Source: Leifsonia xyli subsp. cynodontis DSM 46306 (GTDB lineage: Bacteria; Actinomycetota; Actinomycetes; Actinomycetales; Microbacteriaceae). From it: DNA of 64,000 bases. Positions within the stretch are counted from its first letter, which is position 1, and every line of letters begins with the position of its first letter. The notes under the pieces are model-generated. The model saw nothing but the letters and a program-made list of their open reading frames with translations, did not search any database and had not been told where the DNA came from. Position numbers and translations under genes: made by a program. The stretch covers positions 1,984,001 to 2,048,000 of the forward strand of contig NC_022438.1 in NCBI RefSeq assembly GCF_000470775.1, written 5' to 3'. This document shows positions 8,242 to 16,900 of the stretch, one piece after another.

Positions 8242-9200
8242 CCGGCGGAGCCCTCCCCACCGTCGGCTTCATCGGCCTCGGGAGCATGGGGAGCGGGATG
8301 ACCCGCAACCTGCAGCGCGCCGGTTTCCCGCTCGTCGTGACCGACCTCCGCCCGGAGTCCGCGGCCGAGTTCGTCGCCGGCGGCGCGCAGTGGGAGGAGA
8401 CCGCGGCGGCGACCGCCGCCGCCTCCGATCTCGTGATCACCATGCTCCCGACGCCCCAGCATGTGGCCGCCGCGGTGCAGGGGCCAGACGGTGTGCTCGC
8501 CGGCATCCGGGACCACGGAACCTGGATCGACATGTCGACCTCCGTCCCCGAGGTGGCCGACGCCGTGCGCGCTGCCACTGCGGGGCGCGGGCTGCGCATC
8601 CTGGACGCGCCGGTCAGCGGGATGTCCACCGGCGCCGCCAACGGCACCCTGCAGATCTTCATCGGCGGCGACAGCGAAGATGTCGCGCGCCTGCGCCCGG
8701 TCTTCGAGGCGATGGGGGACCCTGAGCGCATCCTGCACGTCGGCGGGCACGGGGCCGGGTACGCCGTGAAGCTCATGATCAATCAGCTGTGGTTCTCGCA
8801 CCTGGTCGCGACCGCCGAGGTGCTCACGGTCGGCGTGCGAGCCGGGGTGGATCTCGGCGTCCTGCGCGACGCGCTCGTCGCGAGCCCCGCGAACAGCAAC
8901 TTCTTGCAGAACGACGTGCTCTCGATCCTCGCAGACGGCGACTACGACGAAGGCTTCGCCCTGGCGCTGGCGCTGGCGTGCAAGGATCTCGGGCTCTCCG
9001 CCGATCTCGCCCGCTCGGCCGGGGTCCCGGTAGAGCTCTCCTCGCTCGTCGACCAGATCTTCCGCCGGGGACGAGCCCAGTACGGCGACCGCGCTGGAGA
9101 GATGGCGCCGTTCAAGCTCTACGAAGACCTGATCGGGCGCGCACTGCGCCTGCGGCCCGAACCCGTCTCCGCCCCTGTCTCCGAGGAGTTCGCACGATGA
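8238..9200 (+). CDS. NAD-binding beta-hydroxyacid dehydrogenase (3-hydroxyisobutyrate dehydrogenase type)
   Basis: 320 residues. The N-terminal Rossmann fold has GFIGLGSMGSGM; the substrate-binding signature is DAPVSGMSTGAANGTLQIF; the catalytic Lys lies in GYAVKLMINQL; the C-terminal all-helical domain follows (KDLGLSADLARSAGV). The family oxidises beta-hydroxyacids such as 3-hydroxyisobutyrate, tartronate semialdehyde and related compounds. The start ATG overlaps the preceding stop (ATGA), indicating translational coupling in the operon. Confidence 0.87.
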   Translation: MTGGALPTVGFIGLGSMGSGMTRNLQRAGFPLVVTDLRPESAAEFVAGGAQWEETAAATAAASDLVITMLPTPQHVAAAVQGPDGVLAGIRDHGTWIDMSTSVPEVADAVRAATAGRGLRILDAPVSGMSTGAANGTLQIFIGGDSEDVARLRPVFEAMGDPERILHVGGHGAGYAVKLMINQLWFSHLVATAEVLTVGVRAGVDLGVLRDALVASPANSNFLQNDVLSILADGDYDEGFALALALACKDLGLSADLARSAGVPVELSSLVDQIFRRGRAQYGDRAGEMAPFKLYEDLIGRALRLRPEPVSAPVSEEFAR

Positions 9201-10681
9201 CCGCCGAGCGCGAGAAGACCCTGCTGGCGAGCATCCCCACCGGCCTCCACCTCGACGGCGAGTGGCGGGAGTCGTCCTCCGGGGTGGCGTTCGAGGTCCT
9301 CGACCCGGCGACCGAGCGCGTCCTGGCGCGGGTGGCCGACGCGACGCCCGCGGACGGGCAAGCAGCGCTCGCCGCCGCCGACGCCGCGCAGCCGGGATGG
9401 GCGCGCACCGCTCCCCGCGAGCGCGCCGAGATCCTGCGGCGCGCCTTCGAGCTCGTGACCGCCCGCACCGAGGACTTCGCCCTGACGATGACGCTCGAGA
9501 TGGGGAAGCCCCTGGCCGAAGCCCGCGGCGAAGTCGCCTACGGCGCGGAGTTCCTGCGCTGGTTCTCGGAGGAGGCCGTGCGCGTCTCCGGCCGCTACGC
9601 GACCGCCCCGGACGGCGCGAACCGCCTGCTCGTGCTGAAGCGCCCGGTCGGGCCGAGCCTGTTCATCACGCCGTGGAACTTCCCGCTGGCGATGGCCACG
9701 CGCAAGATCGCCCCGGCCATCGCGGCCGGCTGCACGATGGTGCTGAAGCCCGCCGCGCTCACCCCGCTCACCGCCCTCCTCCTGACCAGCGTGCTCGAGG
9801 AGGCGGGGCTGCCGAAGGGCGTGCTCAATGTCATCCCGACCTCGCGGGCGGGAGCGGTGACCGGGCCGCTGATCAAGGACGCGCGCCTGCGGAAGCTGTC
9901 GTTCACCGGCTCGACCGAGGTCGGGCGGCGGCTCATCGCCGACTCTGCCGACCAGGTGCTGCGCGTCTCGATGGAGCTCGGCGGGAACGCGCCCTTCCTC
10001 GTCTTCGAGGACGCGGACATCCCCGCGGCTGTCGACGGCGCTGTACACGCCAAGATGCGCAACGGCGGCGAGGCTTGCGTGGCCGCCAACCGCTTCCTCG
10101 TGCAGGAGGACGTGGCCGCGGAGTTCGCGGCGGCATTCGCCGCGCGGATCGCCGCGTTCGAGGTCGGCCGCGGCACCGAGCCGGGCGTCACGATGGGTCC
10201 GCTGGTGGACGCCGCGACCCGCGACAAGGTCGAGGCGCTCGTGGCCGGCGCGGTCGCCGACAGGGCCCGCATCGCCGTGGGCGGCTCCCGCGTGGACGGC
10301 CCCGGGTACTTCTACCAGCCCACGGTGCTGACCGATGTGCCGAGCGACGCCCGCATCCTGGCCGAGGAGATCTTCGGGCCGGTCGCGCCGCTGACGACCT
10401 TCCGCACCGAGGAAGAAGCCATCCGGCTCGCCAATGCGTCCGAGTTCGGCCTCGTCTCGTTCGCGTTCACGCGCGACCTCGCCCGCGGGCTGCGTCTCGC
10501 CGAGCGGCTGGACACCGGAATGCTCGGCCTGAACGCCGGCGTCGTCTCGAACCCGGCCGCGCCCTTCGGCGGGGTCAAACAGTCGGGGCTCGGCCGCGAG
10601 GGCGGCTTCGAGGGCATCGAGGAGTACCTGGAGACCCGCTACGTCGGCATCGCCGACCCGTTCGCCGCGAAAGGGGCGTGA
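9197..10681 (+). CDS. NAD(P)-dependent aldehyde dehydrogenase, succinate-semialdehyde type
   Basis: 494 residues, full length. Cofactor and active-site signatures are FITPWNFPLAM, LSFTGSTEVGRRL, MELGGNAPFLVFEDAD (general-base Glu) and NGGEACVAANRF (nucleophile Cys), with EEIFGPVAPL and GVKQSGLGREGG near the end. The overall pattern resembles GabD-like succinate semialdehyde dehydrogenases, although the substrate may be another small aldehyde here. It overlaps the upstream gene by four bases and the SDR follows immediately. Confidence 0.88.
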   Translation: MTAEREKTLLASIPTGLHLDGEWRESSSGVAFEVLDPATERVLARVADATPADGQAALAAADAAQPGWARTAPRERAEILRRAFELVTARTEDFALTMTLEMGKPLAEARGEVAYGAEFLRWFSEEAVRVSGRYATAPDGANRLLVLKRPVGPSLFITPWNFPLAMATRKIAPAIAAGCTMVLKPAALTPLTALLLTSVLEEAGLPKGVLNVIPTSRAGAVTGPLIKDARLRKLSFTGSTEVGRRLIADSADQVLRVSMELGGNAPFLVFEDADIPAAVDGAVHAKMRNGGEACVAANRFLVQEDVAAEFAAAFAARIAAFEVGRGTEPGVTMGPLVDAATRDKVEALVAGAVADRARIAVGGSRVDGPGYFYQPTVLTDVPSDARILAEEIFGPVAPLTTFRTEEEAIRLANASEFGLVSFAFTRDLARGLRLAERLDTGMLGLNAGVVSNPAAPFGGVKQSGLGREGGFEGIEEYLETRYVGIADPFAAKGA

Positions 10682-10684
10682 GCC

Positions 10685-11461
10685 GTGGACATCACGGGCT
10701 TCGGGCCCGCGCTGTTCTCACTGAACGGCAAGCGCGCTCTGGTCACCGGCGGCAACGGCGGGCTCGGCCGCGCCTTCAGCGTGGCCCTGGCCGCCGCCGG
10801 GTCCGATGTCTTCGTGCCCAGCCTGGCGGACGACGACGGCACCACCGAACGCCTCGTCACCGGGCACGGCCGCCGCTACGAGTTCGCCCAAGCGGACATC
10901 ACCGGAACCGATGTGCCGCAGCGGATGGTGGCGGCCTGCGTCGAGCGGCTCGGAGGCATCGACATCCTCGTCAACTCGGCCGGCATCAATCTGCTCGGCG
11001 ATGTCACCGAGTTCGGGCGGGAGAAGTGGGACGCGATGGTGGCGGTGAACCTCACCGCCGCCTTCGGCTTCGCCCACGCCGCCGCGAAAGCGATGATCCC
11101 GCAGGGTTCCGGCAAGATCGTCAACATCGCGTCGCTGTTCTCCTTCCTGGGCGGCCGCCAGTCGCCGGCGTATGCCGCGACCAAAGCCGGGATCGTCGGC
11201 TTCACGAAGGCGTACGCCGACGAGCTCGGCGAACACGGCATCCAGGTCAACGCCATCGCGCCCGGCTACTTCGCGACCGCTCTGACCGCGCAGACCCGCT
11301 CCGACGCCGCGGCCAACGCCCGCACCGTCGAGCACGTGCCCGCCGGGCGCTGGGGCGAGCCCGCCGATCTGATGGGCGCGCTCGTCTTCCTCGCCTCTCC
11401 CGCCGCCGCCTACGTCACCGGGCACACGCTCGTGGTCGACGGCGGCTATCTCCTCCGCTGA
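10685..11461 (+). CDS. Short-chain dehydrogenase/reductase (KduD-like)
   Basis: 258 residues, classical SDR. NAD-binding is ALVTGGNGGLGRAF, the structural motif is NSAGIN, catalytic Ser lies in NIASLFSF and Tyr-Lys in YAATKAG; the C-terminus is VTGHTLVVDGGYLLR. FSLNGKRALVTGG and the NAIAPGYFAT segment resemble 2-deoxy-D-gluconate 3-dehydrogenases, which fits a sugar-acid pathway, but substrate assignment is inference. The start is a GTG three bases after the aldehyde dehydrogenase stop. Confidence 0.87.
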   Translation: MDITGFGPALFSLNGKRALVTGGNGGLGRAFSVALAAAGSDVFVPSLADDDGTTERLVTGHGRRYEFAQADITGTDVPQRMVAACVERLGGIDILVNSAGINLLGDVTEFGREKWDAMVAVNLTAAFGFAHAAAKAMIPQGSGKIVNIASLFSFLGGRQSPAYAATKAGIVGFTKAYADELGEHGIQVNAIAPGYFATALTAQTRSDAAANARTVEHVPAGRWGEPADLMGALVFLASPAAAYVTGHTLVVDGGYLLR

Positions 11462-11496
11462 CCGCCGACTCCCCCACGAAAGCAGGACCAACGACC

Positions 11497-12015
11497 ATGC
11501 CAGCCTCCCGTTCCTCCCTCACCCGCGAGCAGATCGCCGCGCGGCTGACCGAGCTGCTCGACGCCGACCGGGTCGAGACCGCTGAGACCGCGCTGCGCGA
11601 GGCGAGCGTCGACCGGTTCAAGAAGTACACCGCCGTTCACGGCATCTTCGACGGGCCGTTCCCGGCCGCGATCGCCTTCCCGGTCTCGACCGAGGAGGTC
11701 GCCGCGGTGCTCCGGTTCGCCGACGGGAACCGCATCGCCGTCGTCCCCCGCACCGGCCGCACCGCGACGGAGGGCGGCCTCGAGACCGTCGTCGCCGACT
11801 CGATCGTGCTCGACGGCTCGCGGATGGACGCCGTTCTCGAAATCGACGAGCAGGACATGATGGCCACCGTCCAGTGCGGCGTCCCCCTTCAGCGTCTGGA
11901 GGACACCCTCCGCGAGCGCGGCCTCACCACCGGGCACTCCCCGCAGTCGAAGCCGCTGGCACAGTACGGCGGCCTCACGGCGACGCGCTCGATCGGACAG
12001 TTCTCGACGCTCTAG
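11497..12015 (+). pseudogene. FAD-linked oxidoreductase (GlcD/AGPS type), truncated next to the IS
   Basis: Only 172 residues of an expected 500 or so. The FAD-binding (PCMH) half begins normally: PAAIAFPVSTEEVAAVLRFA, AVVPRTGRTATEGG, SIVLDGSRMDAVLEID, TVQCGVPLQRLE. It breaks off inside the conserved stretch after GLTATRSIGQFSTL, where YGG would normally follow. The stop TAG lies in the CTAG directly abutting IS copy 1. The rest of the gene is not found past the IS, so an adjacent deletion or rearrangement has removed it. It was probably the last enzyme of the operon. Confidence 0.85.
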
Positions 12016-13010
12016 GTGTGTTTCTCAGGGACGTTGGTCAATCTGCTGATGGGTGGCTGGCTGCCGATGGCGGTGTGGGGCCTGTGGTGATTGTAGGAGT
12101 GCAGCCAGGCCGGGAGTGCGTTGCGGCGGGCTGATTCGGAGTTGTAGTGCCGGGCGTATGCCCAGCCGTCGGCGAGGGTGCGGTGGAAGCGTTCGATCTT
12201 GCCGTTCGTCTGCGGATGGTAGGGCCGGGTGCGTTTCGGTTGGATGCTGAGCTCGGCGCAAGCGTCGCGCCAGGCGTATGAGCGGTATGCGGAGCCGTTG
12301 TCGGAGAGCACCTGTTCGACGGTGACGCCACGGCTGGCGAACCAGCCGACCGCTCGACGCAGAACAGCGATTGCAGTGGCGGCGGTTTCGTCGTCGTGGA
12401 TCTCGGCGTAAGCGACACGGGAGTGATCGTCGATGACGGTATGAACGAACGCTGTGCCGGTGATCATGTCGCCGGTGATCCCGTGTTTCCCGGTCCGCTT
12501 CGCGGTGATGGCCTTGTTCCGCTCTCCCTGGAGACGTCCGACGTAGCGCCAGCCGCCACCGTCGGGGATGTTGCCGAGTTTCTTGATGTCGACGTGGATC
12601 ATCGATCCGGGATGCTCGTGCTCGTAGCGGCGGGCGGGTTCGCCGGTGCGGACGTCGACGTGGCTGGGCCGATTGATCCGGCACCGGGAGAGGACCGTGT
12701 GAACGGTCGAGGCGGGCATGCCGAGCTGGGCGCCGATACCGACTGGTCCCAGCCGCTTCTTCCACCGCAGATGCACGACCTTGCGGACCAGTCTTCGCGG
12801 GGTCTTGTTCGGGCTGTGATGCGGCCGTGACGAACGGTCCAGCATTCCCGCCTCGCCCATCTCCACGTAACGACGAGCCCATCGGTCCGCGGTGCGTCAG
12901 GACACTCGGAAGTAGGTCGCCGCCGCAGCAACGGACCAGCCGTCGTCGACGACTTGGCGGGCCAGGCGGAGGCATTCGCGAGGAGTCAAAGCAGCATTAG
13001 CGTGGGTCAC
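12012..13010 (-). pseudogene. IS481 transposase with in-frame TGA (copy 1)
   Basis: The natural start is a GTG at 13010 behind AGGAGG. A helix-turn-helix head runs 37 codons, then a TGA (12898-12900) interrupts VS*RTADRW where Trp is expected. The rest is an intact DDE integrase: HVDIKKLGN, VIDDHSRVAYAE, SDNGSAYRS and QTNGKIERFHR. The stop TAG (12012-12014) lies outside the IS, in the flanking CTAG. A downstream GTG at 12866 could restart a 284-residue protein lacking the N-terminal helix-turn-helix. Confidence 0.85.
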
Positions 13011-13121
13011 GAGGACCTCCTAAGTCATCGAGTGCAGGGAAACTAGACAGCCCCACTCTCGACCGGGAGGTCCTCACCCATCTATCGCGTCACACCTCAA
13101 CCAACGTCCCTGAGCAGCACA
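12017..13121 (-). mobile_element. IS481-family insertion sequence, copy 1 (1105 bp)
   Basis: Ends are TGTGTTTCTCAGGGACGTTG at the left and the inverted TGTGCTGCTCAGGGACGTTG at the right (imperfect terminal repeats of about 22 bp). The length of 1105 bp equals copy 3. The left flank TCTAGG fits the NCTAGN target of IS481 elements, but the right flank is CCGCCT, so no target duplication survives and one side has been replaced. It separates a truncated FAD oxidoreductase from an ABC permease whose last residues are encoded by the IS end. Confidence 0.92.
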
Positions 13122-13954
13122 CCGCCTCGGGCGAGTCCGTTGACGAGGAAACGCTGAGCGACGATCACCAGCGCGACCGTCGGGAGGACGACGAGGACGG
13201 CGCCGGCGAAGATGACGGACGGTTCGCTGGCCTCGGAAGCGGCCAGCTGGGACACGCCGACCTGGATGGTGCGCGCGACAGCGGAGTCGGTGATCAGCAG
13301 CGGCCAGAAGAAGCCGTTCCAGGCGGCGAGGGCGGACCAGACGATCGCGGTGGTCACCTGTGGGCGGCACGCCGGGACGATGATCGTGAAGAGGGTCCGG
13401 AGGTGGCCGGCTCCGTCGAGTCGCGCCGCCTCCCAGAGCTCCGTCGGGACCGCTGAGAAGGCCTGGCGCAGCAGGAAGATCGGATAGCCCATCGCGAGAT
13501 AGGGCAGGACGACGCCGATGATCGTGTCGCGCAGGCCGAGACCGCTGACGAACTCGTAGTTCGGGATCACGAGCGCCTCGCCCGGAATGGCGAGGGTCAG
13601 CAGCACCAGCGCGAACGCGATGCGCCGCCCGGGCCACGTCGGGAAGACGAGAGCGTAGGCGGCGAGTGACCCGGTGATGAGGTTGCCGAGCGTCTGCACC
13701 GTGACGACGGCGATGCTCACCAGATACTCCGGCAGCAGCGGGACGGCGTCGATCGCCTGACGGAAGTTGTCGAGAATGACCTCGCCGAGGCTGGGGATGA
13801 GACCGTTGCGGGCGATCGTGCCGCCCTGGGTGAAGGCGCTCAGCATGGAGACGTACACCGGCAGGAAGACCAGCCCGGCCGCGGCGATCACCACGGTGAA
13901 CCGGATGACCGCGCCGACGCGCCGGGTGCGCTGGCCGCGCCGGGTGGTGGTCAT
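13097..13954 (-). CDS. Sugar ABC transporter permease (MalG type)
   Basis: About 285 residues with six membrane segments, beginning FTVVIAAAGLVFLPVYVSML. The EAA loop that docks on the ATPase is EAARLDGAGHLRTLF.IIVP. The natural C-terminus (normally ...NGL..GAVKG) is cut after NGLARGGV, and the last six residues, LLRDVG, and the stop come from IS copy 1. The loss is only two or three residues, so function could survive. It is the second gene of a two-permease operon. Confidence 0.85.
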   Translation of the reverse strand: MTTTRRGQRTRRVGAVIRFTVVIAAAGLVFLPVYVSMLSAFTQGGTIARNGLIPSLGEVILDNFRQAIDAVPLLPEYLVSIAVVTVQTLGNLITGSLAAYALVFPTWPGRRIAFALVLLTLAIPGEALVIPNYEFVSGLGLRDTIIGVVLPYLAMGYPIFLLRQAFSAVPTELWEAARLDGAGHLRTLFTIIVPACRPQVTTAIVWSALAAWNGFFWPLLITDSAVARTIQVGVSQLAASEASEPSVIFAGAVLVVLPTVALVIVAQRFLVNGLARGGVLLRDVG

Positions 13955-14853
13955 ACGGTCCGCTCCCTTCCGAAGAGCCGGAACTGCGAGGCGGTGATCG
14001 CCGCGACGAGGAGGACCAGCACAATCGCGATGACCGAAGCGCGGCCGAAGTCCGGGGTGCCGTTGCCGAAGGCGAGCTGATACAGCCGGTAGACGAAGTT
14101 CGTGGTCCCGCCGGAGGGTCCGCCGCCGGTGATGATCTGGATCTGCGCGAAGGTCTGCAGACCGGCGATGGTCTCGGCGACAGTGAGGAAGAGGATGCTG
14201 GGCCGCATCATCGGGATCAGTATCCGGCCCGCCAGGTGGAACGAGCCGCTGCCGTCCAGCTGCGCCGCCTCGACGATCTCCGGGTCGATGCTGCGCACAG
14301 CGGCGGTCAGCACCAGGAACGCGAACCCGAATTCGTACCAGGCGGTGGAGATCGCGATCGCCCACACGGCGGCCACCGGGTCGTTGACCCAGTCGGGCCC
14401 GTCGATGCCGACGGACCCGAGCAGAATGTTCAGCACCCCCACGGTCGGGGAGAAGAACCCGGCGAACACCGCGGACGCGGAGGCGGCGGAGTAGGCGAAC
14501 GGCAGCGAGAAGATCACGGCGAAGAAGCCGCCTCCGGCGAGCCTGCGCCGCAGGAGCAGGACAGCCACGAGCGCTCCCCCGGTGGCGAGCGCCATACCGA
14601 GCAGGGCGATGACGATCGACACGACCACGGTCTGCGCGAAGCTCGGGTCGGCGATCAGCTGTGCGTAGTTGCCGAAGCCCACCCAGCGGGTCGGGTTGCC
14701 GACGAGGTCGCTGTCGTAGGCGCTCAGCTGCACGGTCCGCAGCAGAGGGCGGAACACGAAGATCGCCAGGAGCACGAACGCCGGCAGCGCGAGCCACGGA
14801 CCGATGCCGGCCCCGCGCCGCCTTCGGCTGCGACGCTGCGTGCGTAGTGCCAT
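13951..14853 (-). CDS. Sugar ABC transporter permease (MalF type)
   Basis: 300 residues: basic head, six membrane helices (LALPAFVLLAIFVFRPLL first) and the EAA loop EAAQLDGSGSFHLAGRILIP. It is the partner of the MalG-type permease; their ends overlap in ATGA. ATG 14853 has a strong AGGAGG at 7-8 bases. The expected substrate-binding protein is absent between this gene and the LacI gene, although the intervening region holds two operators and a hairpin. Confidence 0.87.
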   Translation of the reverse strand: MALRTQRRSRRRRGAGIGPWLALPAFVLLAIFVFRPLLRTVQLSAYDSDLVGNPTRWVGFGNYAQLIADPSFAQTVVVSIVIALLGMALATGGALVAVLLLRRRLAGGGFFAVIFSLPFAYSAASASAVFAGFFSPTVGVLNILLGSVGIDGPDWVNDPVAAVWAIAISTAWYEFGFAFLVLTAAVRSIDPEIVEAAQLDGSGSFHLAGRILIPMMRPSILFLTVAETIAGLQTFAQIQIITGGGPSGGTTNFVYRLYQLAFGNGTPDFGRASVIAIVLVLLVAAITASQFRLFGRERTV

Positions 14854-14880
14854 CGCTGAGTCCTCCTGACCGCCTGGGAG

Positions 14881-14894
14881 CGGGAACGTTCCCG
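14881..14894. promoter_or_regulatory. LacI-type operator O1
   Basis: Perfect 14-bp palindrome CGGGAACGTTCCCG with the central CG typical of LacI-family sites. It lies 28 bases upstream of the permease start, so bound repressor would block transcription of the permease operon. Confidence 0.75.
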
Positions 14895-14980
14895 GGGCGG
14901 TTGCCAGTATCGGAGGGATTCGTGAACAGAGAACTGTGCATTGTGAAACCAGACGTTGCCCGGAGATGGACACTCAGTGA

Positions 14981-15011
14981 CCCCCGCGGCACAGTCGGTG
15001 TGCCGCGGGGG
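14981..15011. terminator. 12-bp hairpin between two operators
   Basis: CCCCCGCGGCAC (14981-14992) pairs perfectly with GTGCCGCGGGGG (15000-15011), loop of 7. It lies between operators O1 and O2 in an interval without a gene. It could be the terminator of the LacI gene or of a lost gene, or act as an attenuator. Confidence 0.5.
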
Positions 15012-15028
15012 ATTTCGCGACTATGTAT

Positions 15029-15042
15029 CGGGAACGTTCCCG
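15029..15042. promoter_or_regulatory. LacI-type operator O2
   Basis: A second identical CGGGAACGTTCCCG palindrome, 148 bp from O1. Two identical sites at such distance suggest repression by looping, or that a second promoter once served a now missing gene. Confidence 0.72.
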
Positions 15043-15157
15043 GTTATTCGCGGTCTATTCACGACCCCGAGCAGCGCGGGGACTCCGCAGAGCGGCGGAC
15101 CCGCCCCCGCCGCGATCACGAGCACGGGGCACCGGCCGAGACCGGCGGCCAACCCGT

Positions 15158-16195
15158 TCAGTCGGCAGTCGCGAGCGGTGCGAAGGCGGCCGGTCCCGCC
15201 GTCCGCCCAGCGACCACCGTCCCCCGCAAGGACACGAGGCTGTCGTGGGAGCTGCGGCCTTCGATCTTGTCCACCAGCAGGGCGATCGACATCCGGCCGA
15301 TCTCCTCAACCGGCTGACGGAAGGTCGTCAGACCCAGATAGGGCGCCGAGAGCGGGCCGAACCCGTCGTACCCGGTCACAGCGTAGTCACCCGGGACCGA
15401 CCGGCCGCGCTGACGCAGCACATCGAGCACATCCATCATCGCCGTGTCCGTCGGGCACATAATCGCGGTGACATCGGTATCGCCGACTCGGGCGGCGACG
15501 ACCTCGCCCGCACGCATGTCCGAGGGCACTGGCCACGCGACAGCCTCACCGCCCGCGCCGCGGATCGTATCGATCATCGCGGCGCCGCGCGCATGCTGGC
15601 TCAACGAGTACGCCTGCTCGACCAGCGCCACCGCGATACGCCGGTGCCCGAGCGCGAGCAGATGCTCCGCGAGCATCCGGCCGCCATCGGCGTCGTCGCA
15701 GAACACGCTCGTGATTCCGAGATCCGTCTCCTTTCGGCCGGCGACCACGATCGGCACCCGGTCGATGAAGGGCACGATCTCCTCGGAAGGCAGTCGAGCC
15801 GAGGCGATCACGAGCCCGACGACCTGCAAGGAGATCAGGCTCCGCAGCGCACGCAGAGCGTCCGCGACCTCCAGTTCGCCGACACTGGTCATCGTGACCG
15901 CCTGGTAGCCGCGGCTCTCCGCCTCCTGCTGCATGGCTGCCTGCAACCACGCATAGTACGGACGCTTCACGTCACGGAGAACGACCCCCAGCGTGCGGCT
16001 GGACGTGCGCATTCCGCGCGCCATTGCATTAGCGACGTACCCGAGTTTCTTCGCTGCCCTCTCGACCTTCGCCCGGGACTCCGGGCTCACATCGTCCGAG
16101 CCACGCAGAGCACGCGAAACCGCAGACTTCGAGACCCCCGCTTCTGCGGCGATATCGAGAATGGTGGGGGTCTTAGCGCGGGGACGAGCCGCCAT
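15158..16195 (-). CDS. LacI-family transcriptional repressor
   Basis: About 345 residues. The N-terminal helix-turn-helix and hinge are TILDIAAEAGVSKSAVSRAL and KKLGYVANAMARGM. A periplasmic-binding-type sugar domain follows (TLGVVLRDVKRPYYAWLQ, VVGLVIASARLP, AEHLLALGHRRIAV, TAIMCPTDTAMMDVL, YDGFGPLSAPYLGLTTFRQP). ATG 16195 is preceded by AGGAGG about 10 bases upstream. Three matching operators, two before the permeases and one before its own start, indicate autoregulation and control of the sugar permeases. The C-terminus of ~30 residues (SLVSLRGTVVAGRTAG) is normal. Confidence 0.9.
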   Translation of the reverse strand: MAARPRAKTPTILDIAAEAGVSKSAVSRALRGSDDVSPESRAKVERAAKKLGYVANAMARGMRTSSRTLGVVLRDVKRPYYAWLQAAMQQEAESRGYQAVTMTSVGELEVADALRALRSLISLQVVGLVIASARLPSEEIVPFIDRVPIVVAGRKETDLGITSVFCDDADGGRMLAEHLLALGHRRIAVALVEQAYSLSQHARGAAMIDTIRGAGGEAVAWPVPSDMRAGEVVAARVGDTDVTAIMCPTDTAMMDVLDVLRQRGRSVPGDYAVTGYDGFGPLSAPYLGLTTFRQPVEEIGRMSIALLVDKIEGRSSHDSLVSLRGTVVAGRTAGPAAFAPLATAD

Positions 16196-16222
16196 GACAA
16201 TGGTCCCTCCTGAGGTTCTCAC

Positions 16223-16236
16223 CGGGAACGTTCCAG
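16223..16236. promoter_or_regulatory. LacI-type operator O3 (autoregulatory)
   Basis: CGGGAACGTTCCAG, 12 of 14 positions as in O1/O2, lying 28 bases upstream of the LacI-gene start, the same distance as O1 from the permease start. Confidence 0.65.
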
Positions 16237-16329
16237 AGCCGACTATACGGATCGCCCGAGCAGGACACGACGATTTCGCCGGAAGATCGTCCACGATCCT
16301 GGTCACCGGAGATTCGACTCGCGTACCTT

Positions 16330-16900
16330 CCGCCCTGGGGCGAGCCTCTCCGCGAAGCTACAGAAAGCCTTCGACCTCGTCGATGCTGGTCAGCCCCTGG
16401 AGATCATCGCCGAGGAAGACGTCATCGCTCGCCTGTCCCTGAGCGAAGAAGCCCTGCGAAGCCGCATCTCACAAGCCGGAGTCTCCCGACGAGAACTCCC
16501 CGACCGGGTACTCGTGCAAGCCGGTTCCGGCCCTGCAGGAGACTACGGGCAATGGTTCAACACGTCAGTGAGCCTCGGGATCGCCGCGCTCGCGAGACCG
16601 CCCACGGCCCTGAGGCAGACTGTCGAACGACAATCCTCTCCGAGGTCATCGGCCGCGCCCTCCCCTACGAGCGACTGTCGCTGGAGGTGGTGCGGCAGTA
16701 CACCGGCAAGGAGTTCGTCGCCATGTGGGAATCGTTCGAGACGAACGAGCACTTCCTCGATATCCCTGCCCTCCACGCCGCCTACCCCGACATCGCCTGG
16801 CGCTCCTACCGGGACTGGGGCATGGCCGGATTCCTCCTGACTTCCCTGGGCTGCGACCTCGCGACGAACCCGGCGTCCTCATCCCCGCACGGGTCGCACA
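16330..16900 (+). pseudogene. Decayed coding region, family not recognised
   Basis: No intact gene. One plus frame without start reads as real protein (SAKLQKAFDLVDAGQPLEII, LSEEALRSRISQAGVSRREL, ending near FNTSVSLGIAALARPP). From about 16640 a second frame takes over (LPYERLSLEVVRQYTGKEFV, DIPALHAAYPDIAWRSYRDW, GMAGFLLTSLGCDL). Composition is protein-like in both, so a single gene with at least one frameshift and a lost start is likely. I could not match it to a family. It lies between the LacI gene and the tRNA. Confidence 0.45.

Noticed and set aside
9262..12015. Very long Arg-rich open frame overlapping the oxidation operon
   Set aside because: Frame shadow of aldehyde dehydrogenase and SDR codons typical of high-GC DNA; only its last part coincides with the FAD-oxidoreductase frame.
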